A stretch of 33,107 bases of DNA from Nitrosomonas halophila (GTDB lineage Bacteria; Pseudomonadota; Gammaproteobacteria; Burkholderiales; Nitrosomonadaceae). Of the stretch, positions 17,604-26,612 are shown piece by piece; within the stretch, counting starts at the first letter, position 1; each line of letters opens with the position of its first letter. The DNA lies in NCBI RefSeq assembly GCF_900107165.1, contig NZ_FNOY01000030.1, forward strand, positions 1 to 33,107. Reading direction: 5' to 3'. The position numbers and the translations under genes were made by a program. Below the pieces are notes generated by a model. That model was not told where the DNA came from and made no database searches. It saw only the letters and a list, made by a program, of their open reading frames with translations.

Positions 17604-18799
17604 ATGCCCTCGATACCTTGCACTTTGCGCTGCGCGCCTTGTCCGCTCATCCACTGCGCACACTGTTGTCTGCTTCCGGAATCGCGATCGGCATCGCGGC
17701 TGTCATTCTATTGACCTCGATTGGAGCAGGCATTCAGCGGTTTGTGCTGGCTGAGTTCACCCAATTTGGCACGAATATCATCAATATCACACCCGGGAAA
17801 TTACGTGCGCATGGTGCAGCACCCGGCTCGATTGGCAGTGCACGTTTGCTGACCATCGAGGATTCGTTGGCGTTGAGAATTTCACGCTATGCCCGCTATA
17901 CCAACGCCACCGTAACGGGTAATGCCGAAATTCGTGCAAGTGGCCGCAGCCGGCGCGTCACGGTGTCCGGCCAGGGACCGGATTTCGATAAGGCATTCAA
18001 CATGCAAGTGGCTACCGGACGCTTCCTGCCAGCGGATGATCCGCGCAATCCACGTGCTTTTGCCGTGCTGGGTGCGAAAGCGCATGAGGAATTATATGGC
18101 AATGCCAATCCGCTCGGCTCGATCATCCAGGTGGGAGGGTCCCGCTTCCGGGTGATTGGCGTGATGGCCTCCAAAGGCCAGGTATTGGGGTTTGATCTGG
18201 ATGATACGGTATACATTCCCACCGCCCGGGCACTGGAAGTCTTCAACCGGGAAGGGGTAATGGAAATTCAGGTGGTTTATCCGCCCGATGCGCCGCTAGA
18301 CGAGGTTACCTCAGATATCCGGCAGATCATGATCGAACGCCATGGACGCGAGGATTTCACGCTTACTCCCCAGCAGCAGATGCTCAGCACCCTCTCGACC
18401 GTGCTGGATGTCCTGACTTTTGCCGTTGCTGCCCTGGGTGGCATTTCACTACTGGTCGGTGCGGTAGGCATGATTACGCTCATGCATATCGCCGTAGCGG
18501 AAAGGGTGGCGGAAATCGGGCTGCTCAATGCGCTGGGTGCAACACCCATGCGTATCCGGATCTTGTTTCTGCTGGAATCGACTGCCCTGTCATTTCTTGG
18601 CGGAGCAACCGGCTTAATTACCGGGATGGGACTGGCGTGGTTGCTGAAGATGGTGGCCACCGACTTGCCAGTCAGCATTCCGTGGTCTTATGTGATCGGC
18701 GCGCTGATCCTGTCCGGCCTGATCGGACTGGCCGCGGGTGTTGTGCCCGCAATGCGGGCCGCCCGGCTCAATCCGGTTGATGCGCTTCGCACCGAATAA
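17600..18799 (+). CDS. MacB/FtsX-type ABC transporter permease (second copy)
   Basis: From the ATG at 17600 the protein has 399 residues; a longer upstream frame would overlap the first permease heavily and adds no homologous sequence. It has one N-terminal helix, a periplasmic MacB_PCD domain and three C-terminal helices, with AVAERVAEIGLLNALGATPMR as the FtsX-type signature (quoted residues are the helix-cap region) and the end RAARLNPVDALRTE. It is clearly a paralogue of the preceding permease, probably from an old duplication. It is the last gene of the operon and faces the PrcB-like gene tail to tail, 27 bp away. Confidence 0.92.
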   Translation: MNALDTLHFALRALSAHPLRTLLSASGIAIGIAAVILLTSIGAGIQRFVLAEFTQFGTNIINITPGKLRAHGAAPGSIGSARLLTIEDSLALRISRYARYTNATVTGNAEIRASGRSRRVTVSGQGPDFDKAFNMQVATGRFLPADDPRNPRAFAVLGAKAHEELYGNANPLGSIIQVGGSRFRVIGVMASKGQVLGFDLDDTVYIPTARALEVFNREGVMEIQVVYPPDAPLDEVTSDIRQIMIERHGREDFTLTPQQQMLSTLSTVLDVLTFAVAALGGISLLVGAVGMITLMHIAVAERVAEIGLLNALGATPMRIRILFLLESTALSFLGGATGLITGMGLAWLLKMVATDLPVSIPWSYVIGALILSGLIGLAAGVVPAMRAARLNPVDALRTE

Positions 18800-18826
18800 T
18801 TTATAAACCCTGCCGTATCCGGGCTG

Positions 18827-19333
18827 TCAATGTACTTCGATGCCAGAATCGCAATCATCCGTGGCGATCGCGCTGGAGATCCGGATGGGTTTGTGCGTTT
18901 TTCTGATCAGAATGGTTGCCGAAGGATAGCTCAGTGCGGGCAGAACAATGCAATATCCAGTTCTTCTAACTTCCAGCACCTGGATGATGATCTCATCCTC
19001 CAGTTCATGCACGCTCTCGATCAACAATCTGTCCCCGATATGCGGCCTCATACCGAGCCCGCCGGCAATCAGCTGAAAATTCTGGAAATCGATGAGGGGA
19101 GCAGGTTCAACCTCGTCAAGAATCAAGAGGTTATCAGCCAGCATTTGCTGATACAAGGATTCCCACTCTTCCTGGGTTTGAATGATTCTGATCCACGGGG
19201 CATCGCTGCGCAGTGCATAAGGCAGCTTCAAAACGATATGTGAATAAATATCTGCGGCCGAGCCATGAGTGGTGCAAACCACTGCCAGGACAAGAAGGCT
19301 GCCGATAAGTGCTCTCAACAACCTGGTTGGCAT
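18827..19333 (-). CDS. Exported protein with PrcB-like domain
   Basis: The product is 168 residues with a signal peptide (about 1-26, ending THGSA). The rest resembles the PrcB C-terminal domain: IIQTQEEWESLYQQM, then the core PLIDFQNFQLIAGGLGMRP, a strand IIIQVLEVRRTGYC and a terminal YPSATILIRK. PrcB was described as a partner of a protease complex in Treponema; in proteobacteria the domain occurs in small periplasmic proteins of unknown role. The start is well supported by AGGAGG five bases before the ATG. It lies 31 bp downstream of the P460-family cytochrome and probably shares its transcript. The domain match is moderate. Confidence 0.65.
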   Translation of the reverse strand: MPTRLLRALIGSLLVLAVVCTTHGSAADIYSHIVLKLPYALRSDAPWIRIIQTQEEWESLYQQMLADNLLILDEVEPAPLIDFQNFQLIAGGLGMRPHIGDRLLIESVHELEDEIIIQVLEVRRTGYCIVLPALSYPSATILIRKTHKPIRISSAIATDDCDSGIEVH

Positions 19334-19364
19334 ACCTTCCTCCTGAGCAAAAATAAGTCAGTGA

Positions 19365-19889
19365 TTAATGACTGCTGACAAAATCGACTAATGTTTTATA
19401 AGTAAACAAGTGATCCTGCTGTTGTAATGGAATATGGCACTGTACGCAATTGAGATCATTGCTTTTGGGCGTACCGTCGGGATTGTATACGGCAAAACCC
19501 CAGTCACCCGCCCGGTTGGCTGGCTGGAAAGCACTGTCCCAGTCATTTCTTTTTTCCATCACGGCAACCCCTGCCAGCTTGTTGATCACGAACAAGCCGC
19601 CTTCACCGGTGATGATATCACCCTTGGCATCTTTCTTGGGTTCATAAATCTCCATGATGACAATTGATCCGGGTGCCGCCTCTTCTCCTTTTTTATAACT
19701 TTCGACAGCGATCTCATTGGCGTAGAATTTTGCCAGTTGGGTCTGGTTGGCGCGGTTGGCCATGCCATATTGAGTGAAGATTTGCTCGTACCTCTCTGGG
19801 TATTTGACGAAGTCTGGATCACCGCCGCCGTGGGCGTAGAATGGTAGCGATAAGCTCATCAGAGCGAGTAATTTGAGACTTAATTTCAT
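19365..19889 (-). CDS. Cytochrome P460 family c-type cytochrome
   Basis: This protein of 174 residues has a signal peptide (about 1-20, cleavage near FYAHG). A single CVQCH haem-binding motif (148-152) lies close to the C-terminus, followed by IPLQQQDHLFTY. Overall length, the AGDWGFAVYNPDG block and C-terminal haem place it in the P460/cytochrome c'-beta family of periplasmic proteins. These occur in ammonia and methane oxidisers and act on hydroxylamine or nitric oxide. By eye alignment, the lysine that cross-links to haem in true P460 (in VKEL) corresponds to Met79 in IVIMEIY, so this may be a non-cross-linked member. The start has AGGAGA upstream. Confidence 0.8.
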   Translation of the reverse strand: MKLSLKLLALMSLSLPFYAHGGGDPDFVKYPERYEQIFTQYGMANRANQTQLAKFYANEIAVESYKKGEEAAPGSIVIMEIYEPKKDAKGDIITGEGGLFVINKLAGVAVMEKRNDWDSAFQPANRAGDWGFAVYNPDGTPKSNDLNCVQCHIPLQQQDHLFTYKTLVDFVSSH

Positions 19890-19995
19890 TTTTCTCTCCT
19901 ATTGAGAATAGCTTGATGTGCGTTTTACCGGCACTTTTTATTTTCTCTATGAATGAAAGTATGGGAATCCGGTGTGCTGCGCGATACCCTTTTTC

Positions 19996-20023
19996 ATTAT
20001 AGCCATACAATCTGGATCTACAA
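19996..20023 (-). promoter_or_regulatory. Probable sigma-70 promoter of the P460-family gene
   Basis: On the minus strand TTGTAG (20023-20018) is followed after 16 bases by a perfect TATAAT (20001-19996), about 107 bases before the cytochrome start. The intervening leader contains no gene. Spacing is slightly short, but the -10 box is consensus. Confidence 0.5.
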
Positions 20024-20056
20024 AATCCTCCCGACCGATCATTCTCGGCCTGCAGG

Positions 20057-20824
20057 CTATTTCTCTTGCTCGCCGGTGCTTGCAACGGCAGGCGCCGCAG
20101 GTGCAATCTGATGATTGCGTGTGCTGATACGCTGGGTTTCCGCTTCTATCCATGCTTCGACCTGCGCGATCAGGACTGCCGGCTCAATGCCATCCGGATT
20201 GATCGGTTTGCCTATGCTCACGGTAATGACACCCGGGTTCTTGACAAAAGAGTTCTTTCCCCAGAACTCGCCCGCATTATGGGCAACCGGCACAATCGAT
20301 GCACCGGTATGGGCTGCCAGCCAGGCGCCCCCAATACGATATTTACCTTTGCTGCCGGGTGGCACGCGCGTACCCTCCGGGAAAACCACAATCCAGAATT
20401 TCTCTCTCAGCCGCTCCCGCCCCTGCTCCACAATCTGCTCCAGTGCCGCCTTGCCGGCGCTGCGATCGATCGCGATGGGATTGGTCATGGCCAAACCCCA
20501 ACCAAAAAATGGGATCCGCAACAATTCCTTTTTGAGCACCCAGACCTGCGGCGGAAAAATTTGCTGCAATGCCAGCGTTTCCCAGGCGGACTGGTGCTTG
20601 GATAGAATGATGCTGGGGCGATCAGGAATGTTTTCCTGGCCTATGACCCGGTAATGGAGGCCGCAGACTGTGCGCAGCATGAACAGCATCAACCGCGTCC
20701 AGCCATAGGTTACGCGGTAACGGCGGTGGACCGGCAAGGGAAAACAGGCGAGCGTAAACAGTGCGTAGGGGGGCGTGATCACAGCCTGCAAGAGTGTATA
20801 AATCAAAGAACGCAGCATCGCCAT
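20057..20824 (-). CDS. plsC: 1-acyl-sn-glycerol-3-phosphate acyltransferase (PlsC family)
   Basis: The enzyme acylates lysophosphatidic acid to phosphatidic acid in phospholipid synthesis. There is an N-terminal hydrophobic segment (about 8-30). The first acyltransferase block reads SKHQSAWET, with Glu where the classical HX4D has Asp, a variant I believe is common in proteobacterial relatives. The glycerophosphate-binding block is FPEGTRVPPG, and GASIVPVAHNAGEFW follows. The frame could begin at a TTG at 20830 overlapping gmhB; the ATG at 20824 (255 residues) is chosen as more likely, and another ATG lies at 20818. It is the last gene of the lnt-glyQS-gmhB-plsC operon. Confidence 0.9.
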   Translation of the reverse strand: MAMLRSLIYTLLQAVITPPYALFTLACFPLPVHRRYRVTYGWTRLMLFMLRTVCGLHYRVIGQENIPDRPSIILSKHQSAWETLALQQIFPPQVWVLKKELLRIPFFGWGLAMTNPIAIDRSAGKAALEQIVEQGRERLREKFWIVVFPEGTRVPPGSKGKYRIGGAWLAAHTGASIVPVAHNAGEFWGKNSFVKNPGVITVSIGKPINPDGIEPAVLIAQVEAWIEAETQRISTRNHQIAPAAPAVASTGEQEK

Positions 20825-20826
20825 TT

Positions 20827-21366
20827 TCAAGCCCGTATCACTAAACTGTCGACTGCCGTTGCCAGATCGGGAAAAACCTGGGTGCCCGGTGGCAGATCAC
20901 CGGCTGCATAAGTGGCTTCCCCCTTGCCGGTCAGCACCAGTATTGGGATCGCTCCCGCCTGGTAAGCGGCCTCCAGATCGCGCAACGAATCCCCAATTGC
21001 CGGAACATGGCTGAGCTCGGTGCTGTAGCGCTGCTTGATTTCCAGAAACATGCCTATACCAGGTTTGCGGCAGGTACATTTGTCATTCTGGGCATTTGGG
21101 CAGAAAAACAGGGCATCTATCCGCCCCCCTGCCTGTTGCACTGATCGGAACATTTTGTCATTGATCGCATGAAAGGTTGACATATCCAGCAAGCCACGGC
21201 CGATGCTGGACTGGTTGGAAGCAATAACAACCCGATAACCCGCATGCGTCAGCCGGGCAATCGCTTCCATACTGCCCGCAATCGGCTTCCACTCATCTGG
21301 TGTTTTGATGTAAGTGCTACTCACTTGGTTGATCACGCCATTGTGATCCAGAATGACCAGTTTCAT
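20827..21366 (-). CDS. gmhB: HAD-family GmhB-like phosphatase with altered active site
   Basis: The 179-residue protein aligns along its length with D,D-heptose 1,7-bisphosphate 7-phosphatase, an enzyme of ADP-heptose synthesis for lipopolysaccharide. Family blocks are TPDEWKPIAGSMEAI, SNQSSIGRGL, CRKPGIGM and IGDSLRDLEAA. Two key positions differ. The DXDG motif reads DHNG, keeping nucleophile Asp7 but replacing the general acid/base Asp with Asn9. The zinc site CxH...CxC reads CPN...CTC, so the His ligand is Asn91. Either the protein has reduced or different activity, or this lineage uses another residue. It sits 32 bp after glyS and overlaps the region of the plsC start. Confidence 0.82.
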   Translation of the reverse strand: MKLVILDHNGVINQVSSTYIKTPDEWKPIAGSMEAIARLTHAGYRVVIASNQSSIGRGLLDMSTFHAINDKMFRSVQQAGGRIDALFFCPNAQNDKCTCRKPGIGMFLEIKQRYSTELSHVPAIGDSLRDLEAAYQAGAIPILVLTGKGEATYAAGDLPPGTQVFPDLATAVDSLVIRA

Positions 21367-21398
21367 CGCCTTCGCTATCTACCAGTTGCTTGCATCGA

Positions 21399-23549
21399 TT
21401 ACGCTGCCAGACGGGAAATATCGGCGACACGATTCATCATGGCCTGCAATTTTGCCAGCAAGGCAAGACGGTTATTGCGCAACCGCATATCCTCGGTGTT
21501 GACCAGCACCTGATCAAAAAAAGTATCGACAGGCACTTTCAACGCCGCCAGCCTTTGTAATGAAGTGATGTAATCGCCAGCCTGGAAGGCATGTTCAACC
21601 TCGGACTCGATATCGGCCAGGGCCTGATACAAGGCCAATTCGGCCGGCTCCTGCAAACAGGCTTGCTCGATGTCAGGGGAAATACTATGCTCAGATTTTT
21701 TGAGAATATTACCCACGCGTTTATTGGCGCCAGCAAGGCTCGCCGCCTCAGGCAGTGCGGTGAAGGCGCGGACAGCCGCCAGCCGTTTGGGAATATCGCT
21801 CAGGATTTGCGGCCTCAGACTCAAAACGGCTTCGACCTCCTGGGCAGTGTAACCTTGTTCACGCAAATTGCTCGCCAGGCGATCATAAAAGAAATCCTGC
21901 AGTTGTTCGCCCAGCTGCGGAGAAGCCGGGCGCCTGTATTCGGATGCCGCTTCCTGGTCCTGCCCGATATGACCATCCTGGAGAATGACGGTGGCTTGCG
22001 CCAGCAGGACACTGAGCTCGAGGGGCAGATCCTTTTCGATCAGCATACGGATCACCCCCAGCGCATGCCGCCGCAAGGCATAAGGATCCTTGTCGCCTGT
22101 CGGCAGCTGGCCGATGCTGAACATGCTGACCAGGGTTTCCAGCTTGTCGGCCAGCGCCAGACAGATCCCGACCAGGTTGCGAGGCAATGCATCGCCAGCA
22201 AAACGCGGCTTGTAATGGTCCTCGATGGCAAACGCGATGCACTCGTCCAAGCCTTCGTGCTGGGCGTAATAGCGCCCCATGATCCCCTGCAGTTCCGGAA
22301 ACTCTCCTACCATGTCAGTCAGCAGATCAGCCTTGGCCAAACGGGCTGCCTGGTCAGCCTGTCCAGCCAGCTTGCTGCCCTCCAGATGCGCCCCAATCGC
22401 GCGCGCCAGGGCGCGTACATACTGGATGCGCAACCCTTGCGAACCCAGTTGATGATGATAGATCACCTTGTCCAGGCCAGGCAGGCGTGAAGCCAGGGTT
22501 TGCTTGCGATCCTGATCGAAGAAGAATTTGGCGTCCGCCAACCGTGACCGGATGACGCGCTCATTGCCCGCAATGATCTGCCCCGGATCGGACGGTGCAA
22601 TATTGGCCACGAGCAAAAAACGGTTGGCCAGTTTTCCATTCGAATCGAGCAAAGGGAAATATTTCTGATTTGCTTTCATCGTTAAAATCAGGCATTCCTG
22701 TGGCACCTCGAGGAACGCCTCTGGAAACGTGCCCATCAGTATATTGGGACGCTCCACCAAAGCCGTGACCTCATCCAGTAACGCCTCATCTTCGAGACAG
22801 CGCAATTCCTCGGCGCTGGCCGCAGCGGTTAATGCTCGCCATATAGCCTCGCGCCGCCGCGCAAATCGCGGCATGACCGCCCCCGTGGATTCCAGGCACT
22901 GCTCGTAGTCATCCGCATGTGCGATCTGCAATGGATGGTGCGTGGCCTCGAAGCGGTGTCCCTGGGTTGCATTGCCGGCAACCAGTCCGAAGGCCTCGAT
23001 GGGTAGGATTTCTGTTCCATAGAGCGCGACAAGCCCATGCACGGGTCGCACGAAATGCACATTCTGCCAGCCATCGGCCAATTGGTACGTCATCACCTTG
23101 GGAATGGGCAACTGCCGGATCGCCTCATCCAGTGCTTTCTGCAAACCGGCCGCGAGCAGAATTCCCGGCATGGTCTGTTCCAGGAACAGCATGTCTGCCT
23201 TGCCCTCCCGCAGGGTTTTGAGTGCGGATACCGGGAAGTTCTCCATCCCGAGTGCGGTCAGTTTCTTGATCAAAGCCGGTGTCGCCTGGGCATGTTCATC
23301 CAGCCCGACTTTCACCGGCATCAGTTTCTGTGTGACATTTTGATCGGGCGCTTGTGGCAATACGGCAGTGATATGTGCGGCCAGCCGGCGCGGCGAGGCA
23401 AACGCGCTAATGACTGTTTGTGCAGTAGTGAGTTTTTGTGACTGCAGGCTGTTTCCCAGCACGCTGGCAAAGGCGTTGCCCAACTTGTCGAGCGACTTGG
23501 GAGGCAACTCCTCGGTCAACAATTCAATCAATAGATTCTCGGTTATCAT
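21399..23549 (-). CDS. glyS: Glycine--tRNA ligase beta subunit
   Basis: This is the beta subunit of the heterotetrameric (alpha2beta2) bacterial glycyl-tRNA synthetase, needed for tRNA(Gly) recognition. From the ATG at 23549 the protein is 716 residues and starts [20 protein letters not shown], matching the usual N-terminus; a longer frame to 23585 overlaps glyQ without homologous sequence. The DALR-like anticodon-binding region lies at the C-terminus ([19 protein letters not shown]). The ATG overlaps the glyQ stop by ATGA, so the subunits are translationally coupled, which fits equal stoichiometry. Confidence 0.96.
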   Translation of the reverse strand: MITENLLIELLTEELPPKSLDKLGNAFASVLGNSLQSQKLTTAQTVISAFASPRRLAAHITAVLPQAPDQNVTQKLMPVKVGLDEHAQATPALIKKLTALGMENFPVSALKTLREGKADMLFLEQTMPGILLAAGLQKALDEAIRQLPIPKVMTYQLADGWQNVHFVRPVHGLVALYGTEILPIEAFGLVAGNATQGHRFEATHHPLQIAHADDYEQCLESTGAVMPRFARRREAIWRALTAAASAEELRCLEDEALLDEVTALVERPNILMGTFPEAFLEVPQECLILTMKANQKYFPLLDSNGKLANRFLLVANIAPSDPGQIIAGNERVIRSRLADAKFFFDQDRKQTLASRLPGLDKVIYHHQLGSQGLRIQYVRALARAIGAHLEGSKLAGQADQAARLAKADLLTDMVGEFPELQGIMGRYYAQHEGLDECIAFAIEDHYKPRFAGDALPRNLVGICLALADKLETLVSMFSIGQLPTGDKDPYALRRHALGVIRMLIEKDLPLELSVLLAQATVILQDGHIGQDQEAASEYRRPASPQLGEQLQDFFYDRLASNLREQGYTAQEVEAVLSLRPQILSDIPKRLAAVRAFTALPEAASLAGANKRVGNILKKSEHSISPDIEQACLQEPAELALYQALADIESEVEHAFQAGDYITSLQRLAALKVPVDTFFDQVLVNTEDMRLRNNRLALLAKLQAMMNRVADISRLAA

Positions 23550-24469
23550 GCGGATGCTGTCTGATCCAGAATATGTGCGACCCATTCTCGGGGTGCAAGA
23601 GGGAAAGGTGGCTGCAAACGTGCACGGCTATCGTAATAAGCTTGCGCTACGCGTTTCGCCAAGTTGCGAATGCGGCCGATGTAAGCCGCCCGCTCGGTCA
23701 CGGAAATCGCATTGCGCGCATCCAGCAGATTAAAGGTATGCGCCGCTTTCAATACCTGCTCGTAGGCAGGCAATGGCAACTGCGCATCCATCAGCCGGTT
23801 GGCCTGGGACTCATGCTTGCCAAAGGCAAGCAACAGAAACTCGCTATCGCTGTGTTCGAAGTTATAGGCGGATTGCTCGACCTCATTCTGATGATAGACA
23901 TCCCCATAGGTGATGCCGTCCGTCCAGACGAGATCGAATACATTCTCGACCCCCTGCAGATACATGGCGAGACGCTCCAGGCCATAAGTGATCTCACCGG
24001 TAATCGGCCGGCAGTTGATGCCGCCCACCTGCTGGAAGTAGGTGAACTGCGTCACTTCCATGCCATTCAACCACACCTCCCAACCCAGTCCCCAGGCGCC
24101 AAGGGTCGGATTCTCCCAGTCATCCTCGACCAGCCGCACATCGTTGCGCTGCAAGTCCAACCCCAGCATCTGCAAGGAACGGAAATACAAATCGAGAATA
24201 TCATCTGGCGCGGGCTTGAGCACCACCTGAAACTGGTAATAATGCTGCAAGCGATTGGGATTGTCGCCATAGCGGCCGTCTTTCGGGCGGCGGGATGGCT
24301 GGACATAGGCAGCCCGCCAGGGTTCGGGCCCGAGGGCGCGCAAGAAGGTCGCGGTATGACTGGTTCCCGCACCAACTTCCATATCGTAAGGCTGCAGCAG
24401 CGCACAGCCCTGCTGCCCCCAATATTGCTGCAGGGAGAGAATCATTTCCTGAAAAGTGGGCGTAGGCAT
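23546..24469 (-). CDS. glyQ: Glycine--tRNA ligase alpha subunit
   Basis: The product has 307 residues (E. coli GlyQ has 303) and is the catalytic class II subunit. Highly conserved blocks include [47 protein letters not shown] and [15 protein letters not shown]. It forms the tetrameric glycyl-tRNA synthetase with the next gene, glyS, which it overlaps by four bases. It follows lnt by 42 bp on the same strand and probably belongs to the same transcript. Confidence 0.97.
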   Translation of the reverse strand: MPTPTFQEMILSLQQYWGQQGCALLQPYDMEVGAGTSHTATFLRALGPEPWRAAYVQPSRRPKDGRYGDNPNRLQHYYQFQVVLKPAPDDILDLYFRSLQMLGLDLQRNDVRLVEDDWENPTLGAWGLGWEVWLNGMEVTQFTYFQQVGGINCRPITGEITYGLERLAMYLQGVENVFDLVWTDGITYGDVYHQNEVEQSAYNFEHSDSEFLLLAFGKHESQANRLMDAQLPLPAYEQVLKAAHTFNLLDARNAISVTERAAYIGRIRNLAKRVAQAYYDSRARLQPPFPLAPREWVAHILDQTASA

Positions 24470-24511
24470 GCAAATTTTGATTTGGTTATCTGATAATGAA
24501 TTGGCGCAATT

Positions 24512-26008
24512 CTACAGGGTTTTACGCCCACCGAAAAATGCCAGGCAACTTCCAGCCAGCAGCAACAAAGCAATGAGCCCCAAAATCAGCTTGTTGCCAT
24601 AACGCACATAAGGCGTGGTCCCGATGAATCCTTGCGCCATGCCGTGTAGCCCGGCCGTGATGAACATATCCAGCTGCGCCACAACCCTGCCCCGCTCATC
24701 GATGATGGCGGTCATGCCGGTATTGGTGGCACGCAGCATATAGCGTCCGGTTTCCTGGGCGCGCATCTGTGAAATTTGCATATGCTGCCAGGGACCGATG
24801 GAACGGCCAAACCAGGCATCGTTACTCACGTTGACCAGCAAGGTCGCCTCTGGCAATTGCAGAATGATCTCTTCGCCGAATACATCTTCATAACAAATAT
24901 TGATGGCGACGCGCTGCCCAGCCAGCGCCAGCGGTCGCTGATCCAGGCCGCCGCGCGCAAAATCCGCCAGCGGCATATCCATGACTTCTATGATCCAGCC
25001 GAATATCGGCTTGAGGGGAATGAATTCGCCGAAAGGCACCAAATGGTGTTTGCGGTAGTATTGCTCGGGCGAGGTGCCGAAACTGAACATGGTGTTGTAG
25101 TATCTGCCGTTACTGGCTGCGTCCTGTTCAGCCATGCCAATCAGGACATCGCCCTGGTTTGCGCGGGCATGTTCGGCAAGCATCGATAAATAGTCTGGCG
25201 GCGCCTGCTCACGAAACAGGGGAAACGATATTTCCGGGGTGACAATCAGACGGCTTGGGCTGCTTTTGACCATTTGCACATAAGTCTGCATGGTCGTGGC
25301 CAGGTATTCCGGCCGCCATTTTAAATCCTGCGGAATATTGCCCTGCAGCAGGCTGACTGTAACCGGCTTGCCAACCGGCTTGACCCAACTCACCTGCTGC
25401 AGCCCCAGACCGATTACCCAGACACTCGCCAGCGCAGCAACAACACGCCGGGCTTGCCGGTTTTCCAGCCAACACGCCAACCAGGCAGCGCTCAACATCA
25501 GCAGCAGCGAGACACCATACACACCCACCACCGGGGCAAAACCGGATAAGGGGCCGTAAGGCGCCTGGGAATAGCCGACTGCCAGCCATGGAAAACCGGT
25601 AAAGAGCGTACCGCGCAACCATTCGCTCAATGCCCAGAGTGCGGCAACAATCCCAGGCCAGACCCAGGATGCACGCAAGAGCTGAAGCGATGCAATCCAG
25701 CCAGTCAGAGCGGGAAACAGCGAGAGATAAGCGCAGAGCACGATCAATGCGAATACGGCCAAAGGCATGGGCATATTGCCAAAATCATGCAGGCTGACAT
25801 AAATCCAGGTCACCCCCGCACCGAACATCCCCATGCCAAAGGCAAAACCCAGCAATGCCGCCTGGGAGGGCTTGGTGCATTTGCGCCACATCAGCCCCAG
25901 CAATGCGAGCGTGAATAACGGTAACGGGAAGATATAGAATGGCGCGAAACCGGGCACGGTCAAACCGCCCAGCAACAAGGCGAGTAATAACTTTCTGGAG
26001 ATGTTCAA
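24512..26008 (-). CDS. lnt: Apolipoprotein N-acyltransferase
   Basis: Lnt adds the third acyl chain to the N-terminal Cys of lipoproteins in the inner membrane. The 498-residue protein has six or so N-terminal membrane helices, then a periplasmic nitrilase-like domain and a C-terminal helix. The catalytic triad is Glu259 (VTPEISFP), Lys320 (YRKHHLVPFGEF) and Cys372 (INICYEDVFGE), spaced as in the E. coli enzyme (267, 335, 387). The start appears to be a TTG 16 bp after the DUF6164 gene, without a clear Shine-Dalgarno sequence; no in-frame ATG is near, so coupling to the upstream gene is likely. Confidence 0.95.
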   Translation of the reverse strand: MNISRKLLLALLLGGLTVPGFAPFYIFPLPLFTLALLGLMWRKCTKPSQAALLGFAFGMGMFGAGVTWIYVSLHDFGNMPMPLAVFALIVLCAYLSLFPALTGWIASLQLLRASWVWPGIVAALWALSEWLRGTLFTGFPWLAVGYSQAPYGPLSGFAPVVGVYGVSLLLMLSAAWLACWLENRQARRVVAALASVWVIGLGLQQVSWVKPVGKPVTVSLLQGNIPQDLKWRPEYLATTMQTYVQMVKSSPSRLIVTPEISFPLFREQAPPDYLSMLAEHARANQGDVLIGMAEQDAASNGRYYNTMFSFGTSPEQYYRKHHLVPFGEFIPLKPIFGWIIEVMDMPLADFARGGLDQRPLALAGQRVAINICYEDVFGEEIILQLPEATLLVNVSNDAWFGRSIGPWQHMQISQMRAQETGRYMLRATNTGMTAIIDERGRVVAQLDMFITAGLHGMAQGFIGTTPYVRYGNKLILGLIALLLLAGSCLAFFGGRKTL

Positions 26009-26024
26009 TTTAAATTTGGAGCAA

Positions 26025-26390
26025 TTATCTAGTCAGCTCGAAAACAAGCTTGAAAGGAAGATATAACAACACCATGACAATAAAAATGTAGGCAATGAAC
26101 CCAAGCGGATTTTCCCGGAAACTGTCCCACAGGGTTTTGTGCCTGCCCTCTCGTTTCAGGCGTTCATATTCGGCGCGCACTCTTGCGCTGCGTGCCGCTT
26201 GATAGTGATCCAGCAGCGACTTGGCCTGCTGATACTGCGATTCATCCCGCACCCAGATAGCCGGCATGGAAATCCCCCAGTTGCCTGCAGTCGTTTCGTA
26301 AAAGTCTATCTGATGTGTTTCCAGCAATGCACGCACTTCTTCGGCTTCGTCATCCGGTACGCCGCGCAATCTGAACAATAATTTCGACAT
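26025..26390 (-). CDS. DUF6164 family small membrane protein
   Basis: This protein of 121 residues opens with a ferredoxin-like signal-binding fold typical of the family (KLLFRLRGVPDDEAEEVRAL then FYETTAGNWGISMPAIWV). A charged linker (about 60-90) and one C-terminal membrane helix (about 98-115, GFIAYIFIVMVLLYLPFKL) follow. The family is of unknown function. It is the first gene of the minus-strand lnt operon (16 bp before lnt), so a role at the envelope is plausible but unproven. Confidence 0.75.
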   Translation of the reverse strand: MSKLLFRLRGVPDDEAEEVRALLETHQIDFYETTAGNWGISMPAIWVRDESQYQQAKSLLDHYQAARSARVRAEYERLKREGRHKTLWDSFRENPLGFIAYIFIVMVLLYLPFKLVFELTR

Positions 26391-26532
26391 CTTTGCTTAT
26401 ATTTATATAATAGGTTCCGAAAAAATCGTATGCCCGCACGATGCTATGTTGCGCCATGATGACTGTCAAGCGCCGTACCCGTGCAGCGCCTTGCCCATCC
26501 GCCGATATGGGCAACTGGCGGGCCACCTCAAC

Positions 26533-26549
26533 ACCCGAGAAAATCGGGT
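26533..26549. promoter_or_regulatory. Small inverted repeat before the SDR gene
   Basis: ACCCGA (26533-26538) and TCGGGT (26544-26549) flank a GAAAA loop, immediately followed by ATAAAAAATTG. The site lies about 65 bp before the SDR start in the divergent region shared with the DUF6164-lnt operon. It could be an operator or a small hairpin; no more can be said. Confidence 0.3.
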
Positions 26550-26612
26550 ATAAAAAATTGCCCGGACGCCCGCTGTGCTTCGTTCAGCGCGAACTTCACA
26601 CACAAGAGACTC

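Noticed and set aside
19819..20106. A 95-codon minus-strand frame upstream of the P460-family gene
   Set aside because: It overlaps the plsC 3' end, the promoter and the cytochrome start, and its sequence is arginine-rich without motifs.
21591..22490. A 299-codon open frame on the plus strand opposite glyS
   Set aside because: It is antisense to the strongly conserved glyS, shows no family motif, and arises from codon bias of the real gene.
23438..24493. A 351-codon open frame on the plus strand opposite glyQ
   Set aside because: It is antisense to glyQ, which is conserved over its whole length; the composition is low-complexity in a way typical of shadow frames.
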